DNA from: Mesorhizobium sp.
Lineage (GTDB): Bacteria; Pseudomonadota; Alphaproteobacteria; Rhizobiales; Rhizobiaceae
Length of the DNA stretch: 61,636 nucleotides
Reading direction: 5' to 3'
NCBI GenBank assembly: GCA_004020545.1
Contig: SAQE01000036.1
Location: 1-61,636, forward strand
How positions within the stretch are numbered: position 1 is the stretch's first letter; each line of letters starts with the position of its first letter. The translations under genes were made by a program, and so were the position numbers. Of the stretch, positions 35,045-43,683 are shown one piece after another. The notes below the pieces were generated by a model. That model had not been told where the DNA came from and did no database searches. It saw nothing but the letters and a program-made list of their open reading frames with translations.

Positions 35045-36309
35045 ATGAGATATCTGAGGGCGACCCTTGTCGCTATGGCGGCATTTGCCTTTCTCGCAAA
35101 CACAGCACTCGCCGAGCCGAAGACCAATCTGCTCCACCAATGGGCGACCGGATCGGACGCGCAGGCCATCGCCAAGCTTGGCGAGATGTTCGAGACGAAG
35201 GGCGGAAAATGGCAGCAGACCTCGATCGCCGGCCATACCGCCAACACGCTTGCCAAGCTGCGCGCCGACGTGATCGCAGGCAATGCTCCGCCGGCGGTTC
35301 AGCTCAAGGGTCCCGAGATCGCTGAATGGAACAAGACCGGCATGACCGCCGATCTGGATGATCTCGCGAAGGCGGAGAATTGGGAGAAGGTGGTGGCGCC
35401 GGAATTGCTGCCGGTGATGAAGCCGAGCGGCAAGTGGGTTGCGGCACCCATGAACATCCACCGCTCAACTGGATATGGGCATCGCCAAAAGTCATGCAGG
35501 CCGCCGGCGTGACGGAAGTTCCGAAGACCTGGGCGGAATTCAACGCAGCCTGCGACAAGATCGTGGCCACCGGCAAGATCTGCATCTCGCACTCGACCGC
35601 CGACTGGACCGATTCCACCGTCTTCGAAGTCGTCGTCTACGGCCAGGACCTCGACCTCTATCGCAAGGCCTTCGTCGAAGGCAACGTCGACGCCATGCGC
35701 AGCGACGGCATGGTCAAGGCCTTCGAGCAATTCCGCATCATGACGTCCAAGTACATGGACTCCGGGATGAACGGCCGCGACTGGGATTCGATGTCGGCTC
35801 TCGTCGGGCGCGGCGAGGCGGCGTTCCACATCATGGGCGACTGGACGATCGGCTTGCTCACCGCCGCCGGCTTCAAGGAGGGCACGGATTATGTCTGCGC
35901 CCAGGCGCCGACCGACTGGGGCAAGCCCGGCTTCATCCTGAACTCCGATTCCGTCGTGTTCTTCCAGCAGAAGGATCCCGACTATGTGGAGGGCCAGAAG
36001 CTGCTCGCCAGCACCATCCTGTCGCCGGAGTTCCAGACCGTCTTCAATCAGGCCAAGGGCTCGATCCCGGCGCGCCTCGACGTCGATCTGTCGAAGGGCT
36101 TCAATCCCTGCCAGCAGAAGTCCCAGAAGGACCTGCAGGCCTCGATCGAGGCGGGCACGCTGGTCCGCTCAATGGCCCACAACATGACCATCCCGCAAAA
36201 GGTCCGCGGCGCCATCATGGACACGATCACCGAATTCGTCGCGACGCCGGACATGTCCGCCAAGGATGCGGCCAACGCCATGGCCGACGCCGCCGAAGCG
36301 CAGGAATGA
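35045..36309 (+). pseudogene. Sugar ABC transporter substrate-binding protein, frameshifted
   Basis: Two overlapping frames together make one family-1 sugar-binding protein of about 421 residues, similar to glucose/mannose GtsA-type proteins. The first frame has a GGAG-preceded ATG, a signal peptide (cleavage near ALA-E, residue 23) and ends at 35512; the second runs from about 35464 to 36309. The junction lies in ATCCACCGC|TCAACTGG near 35464, where one base appears missing; adding it restores the typical PMNIHR-NWIWASP stretch. The permeases and ATPase downstream are intact. Either a real recent mutation or a sequencing error; the rest is fully conserved, favouring a very recent event or an error. 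Confidence 0.85.
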
Positions 36310-36364
36310 CGTGCGGAGAGCGCCGGCGCGACATCGCGCCGGCGCCCGGCCGGCAGGAAGCCCA

Positions 36365-37300
36365 ATGTCCATCCACGACCTTTCCGTTCCGATTGCCGTG
36401 CCCGCCCGCTCGTGGCGGGATCGTCTGGGATCGATCGTGCCGATCCTCGTGCTCGCCCCTTCGCTCGCGGCGAGCTTCGTCTATGTCTTCGTGTTCACGG
36501 GCTGGACGCTCTATCTGTCGCTGTCCGACTCGACACTTTTGCCGAGCTACGGCCTTACGGGCCTCGACAACTACGCATCGCTCTGGTCCAACCGGCGCTG
36601 GAACATCGCCTACACCAACCTTTTCCTCTTCAGCGGCTTCTATATCGTGGGCTCAATGGCGGTCGGGCTGCTGCTGGCCATCCTGATCGACCAGCGCGTG
36701 CGCGGCGAGGCGGTGTGGCGGACGATCTTCCTCTACCCGCTGGCGGTTTCCTTCATCGTCACCGGCACCGTCTGGAGCTGGCTCTACAATCCGGTCGACG
36801 GCATCCAGGCGCTGGTGCGCGGGCTGGGCTGGAGCGACTTCAGCTTCGCGCTCACCAGCGATCGCAACCACGCGATCTATGCGGTGATCATCACCGGCGT
36901 CTGGCAGTCTTCCGGTTTCGCCATGGCGCTCTTTCTGGCCGGCCTACGCTCGGTCGATCCGGATCTGGTGAAGGCGGCGCAGATCGACGGCGCATCGGTC
37001 GTGCGCACCTACAGGAAGGTCATTCTGCCAACTATCGCGCCGATCTTCCTTGCGGTCGCCGTCATCCAGATCCAGTTCGCCATCAAGACGTTCGACCTCG
37101 TCGCCGCCCTGACCCGCGGCGGGCCGGGCATCTCGACCACGTTCCCCGCCATCTACGTCTACGATCTGATGTTCCAGCGTGGCGAGATCGGCGAGGGCGC
37201 GGCCGCCGCGGTCATGATGCTGGCGGCGCTTGCCGTGGTGCTGGTGCCCTATTCGCTGTGGGTGGTGTGGCGCCGCCGGGCGGAGGCAGGAAATGGCTGA
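36365..37300 (+). CDS. Sugar ABC transporter permease (GtsB-type)
   Basis: A 311-residue inner-membrane permease of the CUT1 class, with about six spans and the EAA-loop AAQIDGASVVRTYRKV. ATG 36365 (MSIHDLSV) is chosen; the long upstream frame is random. Its stop overlaps the next permease by eight bases. Belongs to the ROK-controlled importer. Confidence 0.9.
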   Translation: MSIHDLSVPIAVPARSWRDRLGSIVPILVLAPSLAASFVYVFVFTGWTLYLSLSDSTLLPSYGLTGLDNYASLWSNRRWNIAYTNLFLFSGFYIVGSMAVGLLLAILIDQRVRGEAVWRTIFLYPLAVSFIVTGTVWSWLYNPVDGIQALVRGLGWSDFSFALTSDRNHAIYAVIITGVWQSSGFAMALFLAGLRSVDPDLVKAAQIDGASVVRTYRKVILPTIAPIFLAVAVIQIQFAIKTFDLVAALTRGGPGISTTFPAIYVYDLMFQRGEIGEGAAAAVMMLAALAVVLVPYSLWVVWRRRAEAGNG

Positions 37301-38189
37301 ACTGGCCGCCGCCATCGACCTGGAAGCGGCTGCAGCGAGCCGCAGGCACTTCTGGAGCCGGTTCGCGATCTATGGCCTGCTCACGGTCTTCGCCGCAATC
37401 TATCTGATCCCGCTGCTCGTGGTCGTCTTCAATTCCTTCCGCGAGCAGGCGGAGATCGCGCGCGACGGGCTCATCTCGCTGCCAAAGACCTTCCGGCTGG
37501 AGGCATGGGCGCAGGCCTGGAGCACTTATTGCATCGCCGGCACTTGCCAGGGGATGCAACGGAATTTCCTGAACTCGCTGTGGATGACCATTCCGGCGAC
37601 GATCATTTCCACGCTGCTCGGCGCCGTGAACGGCTACGTGCTGTCCAAATGGCGCTTCAAGGGCTCGGAGGTCCTGTTCACCCTGATGCTGCTCGGTGTC
37701 TTCATGCCGGGGCAGATCGCGCTGATGCCCTGGGCATTCGTTCTTGGAAAGCTCGGTCTGACCAACTCGACCTACGGCCTGATCCTGGTGCATGTCGTCC
37801 AAGGAATTTCCTTCACCACCCTGTTCTGCCGCAACTACTATATCGGCATCCCCGACGACCTGATCAAAGCGGCGCGCATCGACGGCGCCGGCTTCTGGCG
37901 GATTTTCTGGAAGATCATAATACCGCTGTCGCCGCCCATTCTGATCGTGACCGTCATCTGGCAGTTCACCGGCATCTGGAACGAGTATCTGTTCGGCGTG
38001 GTCTTCACGTCCGGTCAGGCGCAGCCAATCACAGCCGCGCTCGTCGCGCTGACGGCGAGCGGCACGACCGCCCGCAGCTACGACGTGATGAGCGCCGCCG
38101 TGCTGATTGGCGCGCTGCCGCCGCTCCTGATCTATCTCTTTGGCGGCAAATACTTCGTTCGCGGTCTGACACAGGGCGCCATCAAATGA
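37293..38189 (+). CDS. Sugar ABC transporter permease (GtsC-type)
   Basis: A 298-residue partner permease. The EAA-loop is AARIDGAGFWRIFWKI and the C-terminus ends in the usual KYFVRGLTQGAIK motif. The start overlaps the preceding stop (ATGGCTGA) and its stop overlaps the ATPase start (ATGA), so the three are one translational unit. Confidence 0.9.
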   Translation: MAELAAAIDLEAAAASRRHFWSRFAIYGLLTVFAAIYLIPLLVVVFNSFREQAEIARDGLISLPKTFRLEAWAQAWSTYCIAGTCQGMQRNFLNSLWMTIPATIISTLLGAVNGYVLSKWRFKGSEVLFTLMLLGVFMPGQIALMPWAFVLGKLGLTNSTYGLILVHVVQGISFTTLFCRNYYIGIPDDLIKAARIDGAGFWRIFWKIIIPLSPPILIVTVIWQFTGIWNEYLFGVVFTSGQAQPITAALVALTASGTTARSYDVMSAAVLIGALPPLLIYLFGGKYFVRGLTQGAIK

Positions 38190-39307
38190 CGAGCCAATCC
38201 CTATCCGCCCTGACCATTCGCAATCTCTACAAGAGCTACGGCGCCGTGGACGTCTTGAAGGGCATCAACCTCGAAGCACAGCCGGGAGAGTTCATCGCTC
38301 TCGTCGGACCTTCCGGTTGCGGCAAGTCCACCCTGCTTGCCATGATCGCCGGACTTGAAAGCGTGACGTCGGGTGAAATCCGCATCGGCAACCGGCTCGT
38401 CAATTCCGTGCCGCCAAAGGACCGCGACATCGCCATGGTGTTCCAGTCCTATGCGCTCTACCCGACCATGACCGTGCGCCAGAACATCACCTTCGGCATG
38501 GAGAGCCGCGGCGTGCCGAAGGCCGATCAAGCCGAAGCCGTCAAGCACGTCGCGGCGCTGCTGCAGATCGAGGCGCTGCTTGGCCGCAAGCCCGGGCAAC
38601 TCTCCGGCGGTCAACGCCAGCGGGTCGCCATGGGCCGGGCGCTGGTGCGGGACCCGAAGCTTTTCCTGTTCGACGAGCCGCTTTCCAACCTCGATGCCAA
38701 GCTGCGCGTCGACATGCGCACCGAGATCAAGAAGCTGCACAACCGTGTCGGCAAGACCACGGTCTATGTCACCCACGACCAGGTGGAGGCGATGACGCTC
38801 GCTTCGCGCATTGCCGTCATGCATCAGGGGTCGGTGCAGCAGTTCGACGCCGCGCAGATGATCTACAGCCGCCCCGCCAACATGTTCGTCGCGGGCTTCA
38901 TGGGCTCGCCGGCGATGAATTTCATTCCCGCCGAGCTCGGCGACGGGGCGGGCCGGCCCTGCGTCACGGTTCGGACCGCGGATGGCGGCACCGCAGCGTT
39001 GGAACTTGCCCAGCCGGTGCCGGCCGGCGCGCCGAGGAACGTCGTGCTTGGCGTGCGGCCGGAACATATTTACCGCTTTTCGGACGACTTGAAGCACCGC
39101 AAGCGCGCCATCGCGGCGGTGAAGGCCCCGGTCGAGCTGGTCGAGCCCACGGGTGCCGAGACCCTGGCGGTACTTCGCTTCGGCGATCTCGAAGTCACCG
39201 GCCGTTTCGACCCGGACGGCGCCCCCCGGATGGGCGAGACAATGACGCTCGGCATCGACATGGCGCGGGCTTGCCTCTTCGATCCGACGACCCAATCCCT
39301 TCTTTGA
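38186..39307 (+). CDS. Sugar ABC transporter ATP-binding protein (UgpC/MsmK type)
   Basis: A 373-residue ATPase: Walker [11 protein letters not shown]-loop MVFQSYALYPTM, signature [15 protein letters not shown], Walker [13 protein letters not shown], with a C-terminal TOBE domain (GVRPEHIYRF). UgpC-type ATPases can serve several importers. It ends the transport part of the operon; the dehydrogenase genes follow 12 bases later. Confidence 0.92.
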   Translation: MTSQSLSALTIRNLYKSYGAVDVLKGINLEAQPGEFIALVGPSGCGKSTLLAMIAGLESVTSGEIRIGNRLVNSVPPKDRDIAMVFQSYALYPTMTVRQNITFGMESRGVPKADQAEAVKHVAALLQIEALLGRKPGQLSGGQRQRVAMGRALVRDPKLFLFDEPLSNLDAKLRVDMRTEIKKLHNRVGKTTVYVTHDQVEAMTLASRIAVMHQGSVQQFDAAQMIYSRPANMFVAGFMGSPAMNFIPAELGDGAGRPCVTVRTADGGTAALELAQPVPAGAPRNVVLGVRPEHIYRFSDDLKHRKRAIAAVKAPVELVEPTGAETLAVLRFGDLEVTGRFDPDGAPRMGETMTLGIDMARACLFDPTTQSLL

Positions 39308-39318
39308 AAGCTTAGCCT

Positions 39319-40086
39319 TTGACATTCGCCACCTATCCAAGCCTCGCAGACCGTGTCGTGCTGATCACCGGAGGAGCCTCTGGGATCGGCGCCGAAATGG
39401 TTCGCGCCTTTGCGGCCAACGCGGCGCGAGTGGCCTTTCTCGACATTCAGGAAGCGGCCGGCCGGGAACTGAAGGCGGAGCTTGCGGGCGCCACGCGCCA
39501 CGCGCCTCTGTTCCTGCCATGCGATGTGACCGACATCGCGGCCCTGCGCGCAGCGATCGAGAATGTGCGGGAAAAGGCTGGGCCGGTTGCTGTCCTGGTG
39601 AACAACGCCGCCAATGATGACCGCCACGCAGTCGCTGAAGTGACGCCGGACTACTGGGATCATGCCCAAAACGTCAATCTGAAGCATCAGTTCTTCGCCG
39701 CCCAGGCCGTCCATCCGCAGATGAAGTCGCTGGGCTTTGGCTCCATCATCAACCTTTCCTCGACCTCCTGGCGCTTCGGCGCCGACCAGATGACCGCCTA
39801 TGCCACGGCCAAGGCCGCGATCATCGGCATGACGCGGTCGTTGGCCCGCGCCTTCGGTCCCGACAATATCCGCGTCAACGCCATCGAGCCGGGCGCCGTG
39901 ATCACCGAACGGCAGCGCCGTCTTTGGTACACGACGCCGGAGTCCGTCGATCGGATGGTCGGGCGCCAGTTGATCAGGCGGGTTCTGCTGGCCGACGAGA
40001 TCGCCCGCACGGCGCTTTTTCTCGCCGCCGACGACAGCCGCATGATCACCAAGCAATCCATCACCGTCGATGCGGGCCTGCGCTGA
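39319..40086 (+). CDS. SDR oxidoreductase, aldose 1-dehydrogenase-like
   Basis: A 255-residue SDR with TGGASGIGAEMV for NAD, NNAANDDRHAVAEVT, and catalytic Y/K in YATAKAAIIG. The NDDRH...YWD...NVNLKH pattern and ERQRRLWYT closely resemble the Caulobacter-type xylose 1-dehydrogenase, so it probably oxidises an aldose to a lactone. TTG at 39319 is the only start that fits the family N-terminus (ATYPSL); the ribosome-binding site is weak. It is the first catabolic gene after the importer. Confidence 0.85.
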   Translation: MTFATYPSLADRVVLITGGASGIGAEMVRAFAANAARVAFLDIQEAAGRELKAELAGATRHAPLFLPCDVTDIAALRAAIENVREKAGPVAVLVNNAANDDRHAVAEVTPDYWDHAQNVNLKHQFFAAQAVHPQMKSLGFGSIINLSSTSWRFGADQMTAYATAKAAIIGMTRSLARAFGPDNIRVNAIEPGAVITERQRRLWYTTPESVDRMVGRQLIRRVLLADEIARTALFLAADDSRMITKQSITVDAGLR

Positions 40087-40126
40087 TGCAGATTCTCCGT
40101 TTCCCCTCGTTGGATCGGCTGGCCTG

Positions 40127-41128
40127 ATGCTCCGCGTTGGTTTGAACCCCTATGGGCTTACCTATCATCTTGGGCTGCAGGGCCGCGGCACGCCGCGCGC
40201 CAACCCCAAGGGCGCGGGGCTCGAAGGCTTCATCGCCCTGGCCGAGGAGCTCGGCGCACGCACGCTCGAGATCTACGATCCATGGCTGGCGGAAATGTCC
40301 GATTCCGGGCTGACCGCCCTGAGGGAGCGGCTCGATGGGCTTGGGATGACGCCCGTCGTCAGCGCCGGGCTCAACATGATGGGGCCGCTGGAGAGCGCGT
40401 TCCGTTCCGCCCGCGCGCTCGGCGCGAAGACCATCCGGCTCGGCCTGACACCGGTTCTGTGCGGTGACCGCAATGCCTGGGGCGGCAAATGGGGTGAGCT
40501 CAACGCCTCGATCAGGTCGGCGCTTCAGCAATGGGGGCCGCGGGCCGAAGCCGAAGGCCGCGTGCTCGCGATCGAGAACCATCAGGATTTCGGCAGCGCC
40601 GAGCTGGTGGCGTTCTGCGAGACGGGCGGGCGAGGGGTCGGCATCACGTTCGACACCGGCAATACGTTTCCCGTCGCCGAGGCGCCGCTCGACTTTACCC
40701 GCCGCATCGCGCCCTATGTGCGACATGTCCACCTGAAGGACTACCGCGTTCAGTTCACGGGCGAAGGATATCGGCTCGTGCGCTGCGCCATCGGCGACGG
40801 CGCCGTGCCCTTCAGCGACCTCGCGGCCCTGCTCGGCGACCTGCACGACGAACTCACCGCCGTGCTCGAGCCGGGTGCGCTCGAGGCGCGCCATGTGCGC
40901 TTTCTTCTCGACGACTGGTGGAACGGCTATCCGCCGAAAACCGCGCGCGAATTCGCCGCCTGCCTTGCCGCCGCGCAAAAGAATCGCCTGCCCGACGATG
41001 CCGATTTCCGCACTCCCTGGGAGCGCGGGGACGACGGCGCCCTGGTTTCCTACGAGCTCGACATGATCCGGCGTAGCGCCGCCAACATGAAGGAGCTCGG
41101 CCTCATGACTCTGGAGAACCCTTCATGA
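40127..41128 (+). CDS. Sugar phosphate isomerase/epimerase family protein (TIM barrel)
   Basis: A 333-residue xylose-isomerase-like barrel. Likely metal ligands are the glutamate of AIENHQD, aspartate of FDTGN, histidine of HVHLKDY and glutamate of VLEPG. ATG 40127 overlaps a stop (TGATG) of a 13-codon frame that follows the preceding gene. Its own stop overlaps the next gene by four bases. It probably isomerises or epimerises a keto-sugar or sugar acid of the local pathway; substrate unknown. Confidence 0.8.
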   Translation: MLRVGLNPYGLTYHLGLQGRGTPRANPKGAGLEGFIALAEELGARTLEIYDPWLAEMSDSGLTALRERLDGLGMTPVVSAGLNMMGPLESAFRSARALGAKTIRLGLTPVLCGDRNAWGGKWGELNASIRSALQQWGPRAEAEGRVLAIENHQDFGSAELVAFCETGGRGVGITFDTGNTFPVAEAPLDFTRRIAPYVRHVHLKDYRVQFTGEGYRLVRCAIGDGAVPFSDLAALLGDLHDELTAVLEPGALEARHVRFLLDDWWNGYPPKTAREFAACLAAAQKNRLPDDADFRTPWERGDDGALVSYELDMIRRSAANMKELGLMTLENPS

Positions 41129-41937
41129 CAACTCGCGAACTCAGCGGCGTCACCGCCTTCGTCACCGGTTCCGGACGCGGCCTCGGCCACGTCATGGCGG
41201 ACCGGCTGGCGGAACTCGGGGCGGACGTTGCAATCCACGACCTGGACTGGACCCAACCGGCGAAGTATGGCGAGTTCGCCGACCTCGGTGAATCGGCAAG
41301 GCACTTGGGACGACACGGCACACGGGTGACCGCGGTCACCGGCAATATCGGCGACCGTGCCGCCGTTGCCGAGATGAAGCGCAAGATCGAGGCGGAACTC
41401 GGCGATGTGCATGTGCTCGTCAACTGCGCGGGCGGCGACATCGGCGCCAAGGGAACCAAGCCCAACCCCAACAATGCCCTCGACATCGATTACGAGGACA
41501 TAAAGGTGCTCACCGAAAACAACCTGATCGGCACCATGCTGGTTTGCCAGGCCTTCGTGCCGCCGATGGTGAAGCGCGGATCAGGGTCGGTGATCAATAT
41601 CGCCTCGGCGGCCGCTCACCTCGGCTGCTCGCCGGAGGTCGTCTATTCGACGCTCAAGGCTGCTGTCGTCCACTATACCCGTTGCCTCGCCAAGGAACTG
41701 ATCGACGAGGGCGTGCGGGTCAATGCAGTCAGCCCCGGGGCGACGAAAACCGCCCGGTTTCAGGCGACACGCGTCGTCGATCCGGCAAGGATGGATTCGT
41801 CGAAGCGTTCCCTGAACCGCTATGCCGAGCCTGAAGAGATTGCCGAGGCTGTCGCCTTTCTCGCTGGATCGCGCGCCCGCTTCATCAACGGCCAGGTGAT
41901 CCGCGTGGACGGCGGCTTCACGATCTTTCCGGGGTGA
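41125..41937 (+). CDS. SDR family oxidoreductase
   Basis: A 270-residue short-chain dehydrogenase: TGSGRGLGHVMAD for the cofactor, VNCAGGDIGAKG in place of NNAG, and the catalytic serine and Y-x3-K in IASAAAHLGCSPEVVYSTLKAA. The loop between 70 and 140 is longer than usual (GTKPNPNNALDID). It is coupled to the barrel gene and overlaps the next SDR by one base. Specific substrate not recognisable. Confidence 0.82.
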   Translation: MTTRELSGVTAFVTGSGRGLGHVMADRLAELGADVAIHDLDWTQPAKYGEFADLGESARHLGRHGTRVTAVTGNIGDRAAVAEMKRKIEAELGDVHVLVNCAGGDIGAKGTKPNPNNALDIDYEDIKVLTENNLIGTMLVCQAFVPPMVKRGSGSVINIASAAAHLGCSPEVVYSTLKAAVVHYTRCLAKELIDEGVRVNAVSPGATKTARFQATRVVDPARMDSSKRSLNRYAEPEEIAEAVAFLAGSRARFINGQVIRVDGGFTIFPG

Positions 41938-42725
41938 TGCACGTGACGATGAGGGAAACTGCCATCAAGCGCTTCGACCTTTCCGGCCGGCTCGCGCTGG
42001 TAACCGGATCCTCGAAGGGGATAGGCTTCGCGATCGCCCGCGGCTTGGCCGAAGCAGGTGCGGAGCTGATGCTCAACGCGCGCAACGAAAGCGTGCTGGA
42101 GGAGGCGCGGGCACGGCTCGCCGCCGAAGGCCATAAGGTTCACGCTCGCGCCTTCGACGTGACCGACGCGGCCGCCGTGACGGCAGCGATCGATGCCATC
42201 GAGAGCGAAATCGGTCCGATCGAGATCCTCTTCAACAATGCCGGCACGCAGTTTCGCGCGCCGCTCGAGGAATTTCCGCTGGATGCCTGGGAAAGGCTCA
42301 AGGCGACCAATATCGACAGCGTGTTCCATGTCGGCCAGGCTGTGGCACGCCGCATGATCCCGCGCGGACACGGCAAAATCGTCAACATCGCCTCCGTGCA
42401 GAGCGAGCTGGCACGCACGAGCATCGCGCCCTATACGGCGACCAAGGGTGCCGTGAAGATGCTGACTAAGGGCATGGCGACCGACTGGGCGCGATATGGC
42501 CTGCAGGTCAATGCGATCGGTCCAGGCTATTTCAACACCGAACTCAATGCCGCCTTGGTCGCCGACGCCAACTTCACCGCCTGGCTGGAGAAACGCACGC
42601 CTGCCGGCCGCTGGGCAGAGGTCGAGGAACTGATCGGGGCGGCGGTCTTCCTGGCTTCCGATGCATCAAGCTTTGTCAACGGCCACGTCCTCTATGTCGA
42701 CGGCGGCATCACGGCATCGCTCTGA
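41937..42725 (+). CDS. Gluconate 5-dehydrogenase-like SDR
   Basis: A 262-residue SDR. FDLSGRLALVTGSSKGIGFAIA, NNAGTQFRAPLEEFP and YTATKGAVKMLTKGMATDWA match 5-keto-gluconate reductase/gluconate 5-dehydrogenase enzymes. TGATG joins it to the preceding gene; a GTG at 41934 is also in frame. With two other SDRs and the barrel, it suggests oxidation and reshaping of a sugar acid, though the pathway is not one I can name. Confidence 0.84.
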   Translation: MHVTMRETAIKRFDLSGRLALVTGSSKGIGFAIARGLAEAGAELMLNARNESVLEEARARLAAEGHKVHARAFDVTDAAAVTAAIDAIESEIGPIEILFNNAGTQFRAPLEEFPLDAWERLKATNIDSVFHVGQAVARRMIPRGHGKIVNIASVQSELARTSIAPYTATKGAVKMLTKGMATDWARYGLQVNAIGPGYFNTELNAALVADANFTAWLEKRTPAGRWAEVEELIGAAVFLASDASSFVNGHVLYVDGGITASL

Positions 42726-42864
42726 CGGGACGAGCGTAGAAGCTCTTCCTTGACAATCGGCGGGGATCATTCCAGCATCATTGCAAGGGGTTCCCCGCGA
42801 CGACCCCGTGAGGCGTCAGCCCAACGATCGCGTCCAAACTCTCTTCGTTCAGGAGGTGGACGCC

Positions 42865-43683
42865 ATGCCATCAACCACTGCAATAACCGTCCCGCAGCTT
42901 GCCCGTCTGGTCGGCCTGCCGGATGCCCCAGTTCTCATCGACGTGCGCATCGATGACGATTACCAGGCCGATCCACGCCTGCTGCCGGCCTCCCGCCGGC
43001 GCGATTTCAAAACCGTCTCGACCTGGGCTGCCGAGTTCTCCGGAGCAAAAGCGGTCGTCATCTGCCAGAAGGGGCAGAAGCTCTCACAAGGCGTCGCCGC
43101 GTGGCTGCGCCACGAAGGCATTCCTGCGGAATCGCTCGAAGGCGGCTTCGAGGCCTGGGCCGCCGGCAATGCCCCTTTGATCACGTCCAGCGCCATCCCG
43201 CCCCGTGACGAGAAGGGCCGCACCGTGTGGGTCACCCGTTCGCGGCCGAAGGTTGACCGCATTGCCTGCCCGTGGCTGATCCGCCGCTTCGTCGATCCCG
43301 GTGCGGTGTTCCTGTTCGTCGACCCGGCCGAGGTGCCCCTGGTGGCCGACCGTTTCGCTGCAGTCCCCTTCGACATCGAAGGCGTGTTCTGGAGTCATCG
43401 CGGCGATCGCTGCACCTTCGACACGATGATCGAGGAATTCGGCCTGCGCATCGAAGCGCTCGATCGTCTGGCGCTGATCGTGCGCGGGGCAGACACGGCG
43501 CGTCTCGATCTCGTCCCGCAGGCGGCTGGGTTCCTCGCCGCCTCGCTCGGCCTGTCGCGCATGTTCCGCGACGATCTCGAGCAGCTCGAAGCCGGCATGC
43601 TGCTCTACGATGCCTTCTTCCGCTGGTGCCGCGACGCCACCGATGAGACGCACAACTGGCCAGCCGGAGGCAAGGCACAATGA
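42865..43683 (+). CDS. chrB: Rhodanese-ChrB fusion (chromate resistance regulator/accessory protein)
   Basis: A 272-residue two-domain protein. The N-terminal rhodanese-like domain (residues 1-105) keeps an active-site cysteine loop, VVICQKGQKLS. The C-terminal domain (about 120-265, KVDRIACPWLIRRFVDPGA) is the conserved ChrB-type domain. A perfect AGGAGG lies six bases before the ATG. It overlaps chrA by four bases (ATGA). The usual ChrB N-terminal domain is replaced by rhodanese, which suggests a sulfur-linked chromate response. Confidence 0.85.
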   Translation: MPSTTAITVPQLARLVGLPDAPVLIDVRIDDDYQADPRLLPASRRRDFKTVSTWAAEFSGAKAVVICQKGQKLSQGVAAWLRHEGIPAESLEGGFEAWAAGNAPLITSSAIPPRDEKGRTVWVTRSRPKVDRIACPWLIRRFVDPGAVFLFVDPAEVPLVADRFAAVPFDIEGVFWSHRGDRCTFDTMIEEFGLRIEALDRLALIVRGADTARLDLVPQAAGFLAASLGLSRMFRDDLEQLEAGMLLYDAFFRWCRDATDETHNWPAGGKAQ

